Positions 26,619-27,479 of a DNA stretch of 27,479 nucleotides are shown in pieces. Made by a program: the position numbers and the translations under genes. How positions within the stretch are numbered: position 1 is the stretch's first letter; each line of letters opens with the position of its first letter. The DNA is from a virus: the IMG/VR virus record IMGVR_UViG_3300024323_000017, positions 1 through 27,479 of that record, one strand, 5' to 3'. A model generated the notes under the pieces. The model did not search any database. It was given only the letters and a program-made list of their open reading frames with translations, and had not been told where the DNA came from.

Positions 26619-27479
26619 TGCCAGTTATTGACTCGCCCAGCATATGGGACTACATAGCGAATGCTGGTGGGCAGGCAATCACAAGCTACCAGCAGGCACA
26701 AGATAAAGTTCGACAGCAGGCTGAGCAGAATGCAGGATTGCTAACCCAGTTGTTTGGAGCAGGTGCGATCAACTCAGATCAGCTAGCGCCGGCAGTCAGC
26801 AAGATTCCTGGTATGGGACAAGTGAAGATTCAGCCAAGCAAGCAGGAGAAAGCTGCCACACCTGGCACTCCAGAGAATCTTGCTGAGCAGGCTAGCGTGG
26901 GTGAGACTCAGCAGAAGCTACAGAAGCAGGACATCTTGAAGCGGTGGTCAGGTGGGCAGCCTGTAACAGAGCAAGAAGCTCTGATCGCTGGCGTGCCCAC
27001 GGCTCAGGATATGGCGCTGGCTAAATCTGCCAAAGTGAATGCATCGCTAGATGAGGCTGGTAAGCAGTATGTGGATGCTCAATTCCTGGCTCATGGTGGC
27101 AGGATAAATCCTCATGAAGCTATTGATATTGCTGCAAATGCATATCAGAAGTATGTCAAGGATTACCAGGATGCAGGTCTAGGCACCCTAACTCAGTCTG
27201 ATCTGCAGAATGCTCAGAGATATTTTGCTGGTAGGGCAATGGATCGCCTGACTGAACAGCGGAAGCTGGACATTGAAGCTGTGGCTGCAGCGAACCGAGG
27301 CAACAACATGGCGCTGTCTCGTGAAGACAAGATGTTCAGCAACCTTACAGGATTGATCGAAAGCAATCGTAAAGCTCAGGCTGACTTTCTGAAGTCACCC
27401 CTTGGGGCTGCAGCTGAATTAAAGGTTGATCTGCCGGATAATCAGATTCCCCCTGCGTTCTTGGGAGCGGTCAGAACCC
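26618..27479 (+). CDS. Large internal virion/ejection protein, 5' part (partial)
   Basis: The ATG at 26618 overlaps the previous stop (TAATG) and the frame stays open to the window end (287 full codons). It begins MPVIDSPSIWDYIANAGGQA with helical Gln/Ala-rich stretches (ITSYQQAQDKVRQQAEQNAG, LAEQASVGETQQKLQKQDIL). A longer helical region follows (DIAANAYQKYVKDYQDAGL, AMDRLTEQRKLDIEAVAAAN). Composition and position fit the ejection proteins that follow the nozzle genes. Its enzymatic domains, if any (transglycosylase, for example), would lie beyond the window. Confidence 0.7.
   Translation, partial: MPVIDSPSIWDYIANAGGQAITSYQQAQDKVRQQAEQNAGLLTQLFGAGAINSDQLAPAVSKIPGMGQVKIQPSKQEKAATPGTPENLAEQASVGETQQKLQKQDILKRWSGGQPVTEQEALIAGVPTAQDMALAKSAKVNASLDEAGKQYVDAQFLAHGGRINPHEAIDIAANAYQKYVKDYQDAGLGTLTQSDLQNAQRYFAGRAMDRLTEQRKLDIEAVAAANRGNNMALSREDKMFSNLTGLIESNRKAQADFLKSPLGAAAELKVDLPDNQIPPAFLGAVRT

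Noticed and set aside
1-27479. CRISPR arrays, insertion sequences, integrase or attachment sites
   Set aside because: No regularly spaced identical repeats, transposase-like frames or terminal inverted repeats were found on reading; the only arrays are protein-coding repeats.

Overview
The window is about 27.5 kb of a tailed double-stranded DNA bacteriophage (Caudoviricetes). The P22-like portal, a nozzle/stabilisation-type tail protein and the lack of any tape-measure or sheath gene suggest a podovirus-like particle. The host is probably a Gram-negative bacterium: Shine-Dalgarno sites are GGAG-type, there is a sigma70-like promoter, and at least one product has a lipobox. No integrase, repressor of a known family, DNA polymerase or RNA polymerase is visible here. 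Genes are packed tightly, with many ATGA, GTGA, TGATG and TAATG stop/start overlaps.

Layout. (1) Positions 1-6477 are transcribed leftward. They hold about twenty small genes, mostly of unknown function: several Cys-rich zinc-knuckle-like proteins, an HTH protein, a free-standing LAGLIDADG homing endonuclease, a lipoprotein with an HExxH motif, several genes under 40 codons, and two diverged paralogues (940-1413 and 6001-6477). A non-coding block at 540-939 contains a terminator and several structured, partly tRNA-like elements on the minus strand. (2) Positions 6478-6898 form the divergent control region, with tandem operator-like repeats, a -35/-10 promoter and a hairpin that holds the SD of the leftward gene. 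(3) Positions 6899-10269 encode packaging: a TerS candidate, small genes and TerL. (4) Positions 10291-13399 form an island between TerL and portal: two small membrane proteins (holin/spanin candidates), a papain-family cysteine protease, a secreted staphylococcal-nuclease homologue, a DUF1906-type glycoside-hydrolase-like lysin and an HNH nuclease. (5) Positions 13392-18949 are the head module: portal, an out-of-frame gene overprinted on the portal C-terminus, scaffold, decoration protein and major capsid protein. (6) Positions 18974-27479 are the tail and ejection module: beta-rich proteins, a LamG-like protein, a protein with nine glycine-rich repeats, head-tail adaptor, tail-fibre-like protein, nozzle protein, GNAT acetyltransferase, and two ejection-type proteins, the last cut by the window edge.

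Most notable findings. A 22-nt partly palindromic motif (core ATCC-N6-GGATA) occurs five times, always in the sense orientation of the next gene and always in one of the few intergenic gaps. It looks like a phage-specific promoter or operator linking both arms. The structured block at 553-890 carries two copies of GGTCTCCCGCC, which is complementary to the phage's own GGGAGACC-type ribosome binding sites. The TerL-portal island combines a protease, a nuclease and a muralytic enzyme beside membrane proteins, an uncommon lysis or host-takeover set.
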